Positions 60,264-64,000 of a stretch of DNA of 64,000 bases are shown piece by piece (position 1 is the first letter of the stretch; each line of letters begins with the position of its first letter). A program made the translations under genes and the position numbers. The stretch comes from Natronobiforma cellulositropha. GTDB taxonomy: Archaea > Halobacteriota > Halobacteria > Halobacteriales > Natrialbaceae. The stretch lies in the NCBI RefSeq assembly GCF_025629245.1, contig NZ_JANZXN010000004.1, positions 114,858 to 178,857 on the forward strand, written 5' to 3'. The notes below the pieces were generated by a model. The model was not told the origin of the DNA and searched no databases. It saw only the letters and a program-made list of their open reading frames with translations.

Positions 60264-63200
60264 TCGGGAGAGTCGGACGCCACTCCAGCGGCTGACGAAG
60301 GGCAGTCGAATCGTACTCGCAACGGCACTCTGTCTGCTCGTAATCGTCGCTCTCTCCCCATCGGGGGCGGTCGGAGTCGATGGGTACGACGACCCCGTGG
60401 CGCTGGCCGGTGCCGGCTCGGAGAACACCAGCGCCGTCGCGGCGACGCCCGACGGCTCGAGTGGAGCGTCGGTCGTCGACGAAACGAGTCTCGGTAGTAC
60501 AGCGGTTGGGACCGGCGACTCGGGCGGAGTCGGAACCCTTGGGTTCACCACACAGAGTGACGAACCCGAGCCGGTCGATCTACGGTTCATCCAGGTGGAC
60601 GAACCGACGAACTCGACGCCGTATCTGATGACCGAGTGGCAGCCGATCGTCGGCGGCGACGTGGCGGTTCGCCCGCAAGGCGGCGATCTGATCGGGTGGG
60701 GGATGACGAACACCGACGGTGTGTGGACGACGCCGCCGCTCGAGAGTGGTGCGTACACACGAGAGTTCATCAGCACCGATCCCCCGGTCTCGAGCGAGTC
60801 GGACTTCTTCGCCCCACGGGCCGAGTGGCGGTGGGCGCACTTCCCGAACTGTGGGCAGTACCTGAGCGAGAGTCAGACGAGCCAACAGCACTACACACAG
60901 GTCGTCACCAACGGCTGGCCGACGTGGGCCGACGACGTCGTCGGAATCGAACCGGAGGTCGCCGTCGCTGGAAAGCCGGTGACGATTTCGGCGTGTAACC
61001 CCTTCGAGTGGCTCGACTACGAACTCGAGTGGGAGTTCGACGACGGCACGACGGCGACCGGTGAGCAGTTCACCGTGGTCTTCGACGAGCCAGGAACCTA
61101 CGAGTTCTGGCCCGTCGACGGCCCAGCACACCGGACGGAGATCACCGTCGTCGACCTCGAGATCACCCGCGCGATGGGTGGAGAGTGGCTGGCGGTCGCC
61201 AACGACACCGAGGATTTCTACCAGGTCACCTCCGACGAGGACGAGCGCGACCTCGTCTCGGTGACCATCGGCGATGTCGAGACCGAAGAAGTCGGTTCGA
61301 ACGACTTCCGGGCGGCACTCGAGTCGCGACACGGCCAGTCGGTCGAGGTCGTCGCCGAGTTCGACGACGGGACGGTCGTCGAGGTGCCGACCGGCAGTGC
61401 GACGCTCGTCGATCCCGACTGGGTCCGGACGCTGGTGTGGATCTACGGTCCCGAGGCGACCGACGAGTGGTGTGACCTCGACGGCGACTGGCCGGATGGT
61501 GAGGTGTGTGGGCTCTGGGACGTGCGACACGAAGCGGGCATCGCGTGGGCAGGCATTCCAGGAACGCCGTGGGAAGACGACTTCGCCGCCAGCATCGGTA
61601 CCGGTCTCGAAGCGGATATGTACGCCCCAACGGGCGACTTACAGGGTGCCGTCGACGCCGGTGGGAACATCGCCGCCTTCGGCGTCGGCGTCGGTGCGGA
61701 CGGGAAGGCGAGCGCCGAGTTCGACGGCGTCGAGTTCCAGGGGGCGCTCGTCGAACTGCGAGGCGAACAGTCGCGAACGGTCAGGTCGAAGACCCCGGCC
61801 TCTCAACGCGGCGTCGGCGACATACAGGCGAAACTCCGCGTTCACTACGCGGTCGGTGGAGAGGTCTGGATCACCGAGGAGTTCGTCCTCGAAGACCCAG
61901 TGATCGACGGTGAAGTCGGCATGAGCGGGGTCGTCGAAGGATCGGTCTTCGGCGCGTCAGCACACGGTGAGGTGTACGGAAACGGGAGCACCTACGTGTA
62001 TCTGGGCACCGAGTACCCCATCGAACGCGTCGACCTCGAAGCCAACGCTGGCGTCAGAGGCGGCGTGACTCTCTACGGCCTGTACGAGCGGAACTTCGAC
62101 TACGTGTTACTCGAGTACGACGGCACCATCTACGAGGCGAGACCGGTGGGGACGACGGTGTCGACCGACCCGTTCACGTCGTTCGACAGCACCAGCCTGT
62201 CACCGGCGAGCACGCTCGAGACGGCGGCGGACGCCGAGGAAGCGAGTCGCCTCCGCCCGGCGAGCGGGCCGCAGCCACTCGCAGGCGTCCCCTCGGTCGA
62301 CGAGTCCTCGATCGGGGCGTTCGGGACCCTCTCGAGTCCCGAGCCATCGATTCTCGACGAGCGGACCGAGCGACTGACGAACCGTCCGTACGAGGACAGC
62401 GAACCCACGATGGCGGCGACGACCGACGGCTACGCCGTCCTCTGGAGTTCGCTCGCCGACGGTTCCCCGGTCGAGGATGGCCAGGACCTCCGGGTTCGCC
62501 ACTACGACGAGGAATTAGGCTGGGGCGAGACCGTCGCCGTCACCGACGACGACCGCCACGACTTCGAACCGACGCTGGCGAGTCTCGAGGGCAGCGACGA
62601 CCTGCTCGCGGCCTGGACGCGCCTCGACGCACCGGTGAGCGACCTGGACGGACCCGAGGAGGCAGCAGCGCACCTCGAGATCGCCACGGCGCACTTCGAC
62701 GGCGAGACGTGGAGTGAGGCGACGCTGCGCAGCAGTGGTGAGGCGCTCGACCGCGCGCCGGTGGTCGCGGCGAGCGAGGACGGCTGGCTGGTCGCCTGGA
62801 TGCACCACGCCAACGACGACCGACTCGACGTCGCGAACGCGGCGGTGGAGTACCGCCTGTTCGATGCCGACGCCGAACTCGTCCAGTCGGGGACGGTCCA
62901 GCACGCGGCGCTCCCGGCCGTCGGCACCCGCGCCGACGGGACGTTCGACCTCGCGTTCGTCGAGACGGAGACGAACACGCTCGAGGACGTGACCGTCGTC
63001 CACGGACAGGTCGACGCCGACGGCTTCGACGGAGCAGGCGCGCTCGCGTACGCCGTCGCGGGCTACGGCGACCACGCGGTCGACGGCGGTGACCTCGTCT
63101 GGACGCGAGATCACGAGGGTGAGACCGTCCTCGAGCACGCCGCTGGTGGCGCAGTCGAGACGCTCTCGGTCGACGGCGAACAGACACCCGTGAGCGACCT

Positions 63201-64000
63201 CGTGGTGCGCTCGAGTGGCGAGCAGACCCTGGTGCTCTACCGGGGAACGCCGGGCGTCCAGAACACGAGCGACCTGGTATATCGCTACGCGGTCGACGGC
63301 GAGTGGAGCGGTGACCACCGCCTCGTCGGCGGGCCGGAGGAGGATCTGACGATCTGGCACGCGGACGCCATCCTCGGCGACGAGGGCTTCACGGCGGCCT
63401 ACGCGATCCAGGAACCCGGTATCGAGAACCGAAACGACGTGTTCGTCACGACCGAACCGTTCGGACCGCGCTACGACGTCGGCGCCGACGGCCCGGCCAA
63501 CGCGAACGCGGGCGAGACCGTCGTGGTCGACGCGACGATCCGGAACGTCGGGACGAGCGCCGGTGCTGCGGTGTCGGTCGTCGCCACCGACGGCATCGAC
63601 ACGGCGACCGGCGAGCCACTGGCGACCGAAACCGTCGACGCGCTCGCGGTGAACGAGTCGGTGACGGTCCCGCTCGAGGTCGTCGTCCCCGACGGCGGCA
63701 CGGTGACCGTCGGCGTGGACGCACTCGAGACCCCCGCGGTCGACGAGTGGTTCGACGAGGAGACGACGGTCAGACTCGGCGCACCGAGTCTGGTCGTCGC
63801 GGTCGCCGAGGGTGAGATGCACTCGGCGACGAACGGGACGCTGACGCTCGGCGTCGAGAACCAGGGTGGGACGAACGCGAGCGACGTGCTCGTCCGCGTC
63901 GACGACGGCGACGCCTGGACGACGAACGCGACGCTCGAGGTTCCGGCGGGAGCAGTCGAGACGGTGACGGTGCCGGTCGACCTCTCGACGTTCAACACCA
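60256..64000 (+). CDS. Giant secreted protein with PKD and CARDB domains, C terminus beyond window
   Basis: The frame stays open from ATG 60256 to the right edge: 1248 residues with no stop. Residues ~18-40 form a signal peptide (RIVLATALCLLVIVALSPSG). A PKD-like fold near 235-300 (YELEWEFDDGTTATGEQFTV, FDEPGTYEFW) comes early. A middle region (about 640-1050) has beta-propeller-like repeats (WSSLADGS, WTRLDAP, VAWMHH, WTRDHEG). Two CARDB-type beta-sandwiches follow (from ~1075: VVVDATIRNVGTSAGA; ~1185: TLTLGVENQGGTNAS). NAS/NAT sequons suggest glycosylation. A cell-surface adhesin or matrix protein is likely. It needs sequence beyond 64000. Confidence 0.8.
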   Translation, partial: MGNRESRTPLQRLTKGSRIVLATALCLLVIVALSPSGAVGVDGYDDPVALAGAGSENTSAVAATPDGSSGASVVDETSLGSTAVGTGDSGGVGTLGFTTQSDEPEPVDLRFIQVDEPTNSTPYLMTEWQPIVGGDVAVRPQGGDLIGWGMTNTDGVWTTPPLESGAYTREFISTDPPVSSESDFFAPRAEWRWAHFPNCGQYLSESQTSQQHYTQVVTNGWPTWADDVVGIEPEVAVAGKPVTISACNPFEWLDYELEWEFDDGTTATGEQFTVVFDEPGTYEFWPVDGPAHRTEITVVDLEITRAMGGEWLAVANDTEDFYQVTSDEDERDLVSVTIGDVETEEVGSNDFRAALESRHGQSVEVVAEFDDGTVVEVPTGSATLVDPDWVRTLVWIYGPEATDEWCDLDGDWPDGEVCGLWDVRHEAGIAWAGIPGTPWEDDFAASIGTGLEADMYAPTGDLQGAVDAGGNIAAFGVGVGADGKASAEFDGVEFQGALVELRGEQSRTVRSKTPASQRGVGDIQAKLRVHYAVGGEVWITEEFVLEDPVIDGEVGMSGVVEGSVFGASAHGEVYGNGSTYVYLGTEYPIERVDLEANAGVRGGVTLYGLYERNFDYVLLEYDGTIYEARPVGTTVSTDPFTSFDSTSLSPASTLETAADAEEASRLRPASGPQPLAGVPSVDESSIGAFGTLSSPEPSILDERTERLTNRPYEDSEPTMAATTDGYAVLWSSLADGSPVEDGQDLRVRHYDEELGWGETVAVTDDDRHDFEPTLASLEGSDDLLAAWTRLDAPVSDLDGPEEAAAHLEIATAHFDGETWSEATLRSSGEALDRAPVVAASEDGWLVAWMHHANDDRLDVANAAVEYRLFDADAELVQSGTVQHAALPAVGTRADGTFDLAFVETETNTLEDVTVVHGQVDADGFDGAGALAYAVAGYGDHAVDGGDLVWTRDHEGETVLEHAAGGAVETLSVDGEQTPVSDLVVRSSGEQTLVLYRGTPGVQNTSDLVYRYAVDGEWSGDHRLVGGPEEDLTIWHADAILGDEGFTAAYAIQEPGIENRNDVFVTTEPFGPRYDVGADGPANANAGETVVVDATIRNVGTSAGAAVSVVATDGIDTATGEPLATETVDALAVNESVTVPLEVVVPDGGTVTVGVDALETPAVDEWFDEETTVRLGAPSLVVAVAEGEMHSATNGTLTLGVENQGGTNASDVLVRVDDGDAWTTNATLEVPAGAVETVTVPVDLSTFNT

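Noticed and set aside
62515-63822. Minus-strand opening of about 435 codons opposite the giant secreted protein
   Set aside because: The plus-strand frame has signal peptide, PKD and CARDB motifs; the antisense frame is a shadow.
1-64000. Insertion sequences, integrases, CRISPR arrays, rRNA or replication origin
   Set aside because: I looked for transposase-like proteins, paired terminal repeats, regularly spaced repeats, rRNA-like stretches and Orc1/Cdc6 genes, and saw none.

Overview
The window is chromosomal DNA of a halophilic archaeon (class Halobacteria). The DNA is GC-rich with strongly C/G-ending codons. The proteins are rich in Asp and Glu. Many genes are classically archaeal: TFB, a thermosome subunit, membrane-anchored LonB, GatD, a SAMP-type MoaD-like protein, aVms1, archaeal NMN adenylyltransferase, dehydroquinate synthase II, ADTH synthase, HalOD1 and GYD domain proteins. 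Many genes have an A/T-rich TATA-like element 25-30 bp before the start codon, as expected for leaderless mRNAs, and I used this to choose starts. The very frequent CTCGAG-like codon pairs recall Natrialbaceae, but that is only an impression. I saw no transposase, integrase, CRISPR array, rRNA or tRNA, so this looks like core chromosome.

Layout. 1-2.6 kb: a tungstate ABC transporter operon (tupA-tupB-tupC) followed by a truncated ModE-type regulator, all on the minus strand. 2.9-8.3 kb: a small membrane protein with a palindrome over its promoter, a 7TM/PAS histidine kinase, a GYD protein, pyruvate kinase and a small membrane protein. 8.3-11.2 kb: an NfeD/stomatin pair and two small regulators. 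11.5-18.7 kb: a DUF84 NTPase, TFB, aroD, a zinc-ribbon membrane protein, DHQ synthase II, an unknown protein, a CARF-like HFX_2341 family regulator, a HAD phosphatase and a SprT-like protein. 18.8-22.5 kb: ADTH synthase and trpCBA. DHQ synthase II, ADTH synthase and AroD together give the DKFP-route entry to shikimate, next to the last steps of tryptophan synthesis. A TGTACA-type dyad sits on the trp promoter. 22.6-29.4 kb: an alkyltransferase-like protein lacking the active Cys, a NUDIX hydrolase, a 39-aa zinc protein, a CPBP protease, LonB, NMN adenylyltransferase, a SAM hydrolase and HalOD1. 29.5-38.8 kb: thermosome, amidohydrolase, GT2, methyltransferase, PPOX, HTH, YkgJ, TRAM, a COG1031 radical SAM protein and Hsp20, with two more micro zinc proteins. 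38.8-48.1 kb: a FAD oxidoreductase preceded by a coupled leader ORF, DUF7388, aVms1, DUF5802, a DUF7096/ArsR pair, GatD, GNAT and a SAMP. 48.2-52 kb: two TrkA_C-like membrane proteins divergent from a Kch-type K+ channel. 52-56 kb: a nucleoside catabolism group (deoC, PfkB kinase, uridine phosphorylase). 56-64 kb: an HNH-like protein, an AI-2E permease, an acidic anchored surface protein, and a giant secreted PKD/CARDB protein that runs off the right edge.

The signals most worth a second look are: the trp-promoter TGTACA dyad; two leaderless mini-ORFs whose stops overlap the SD-led start of a larger gene (40.0 kb and 60.2 kb); the MGMT-like protein with PDHR in place of PCHR; the CARF-like regulator with no CRISPR locus in view; perfect palindromes on the promoters of the 2.87-kb membrane gene and the thermosome gene; and the TrkA_C membrane pair facing a K+ channel. 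All functional statements rest on reading the sequence and on recalled family features. No searches were run.
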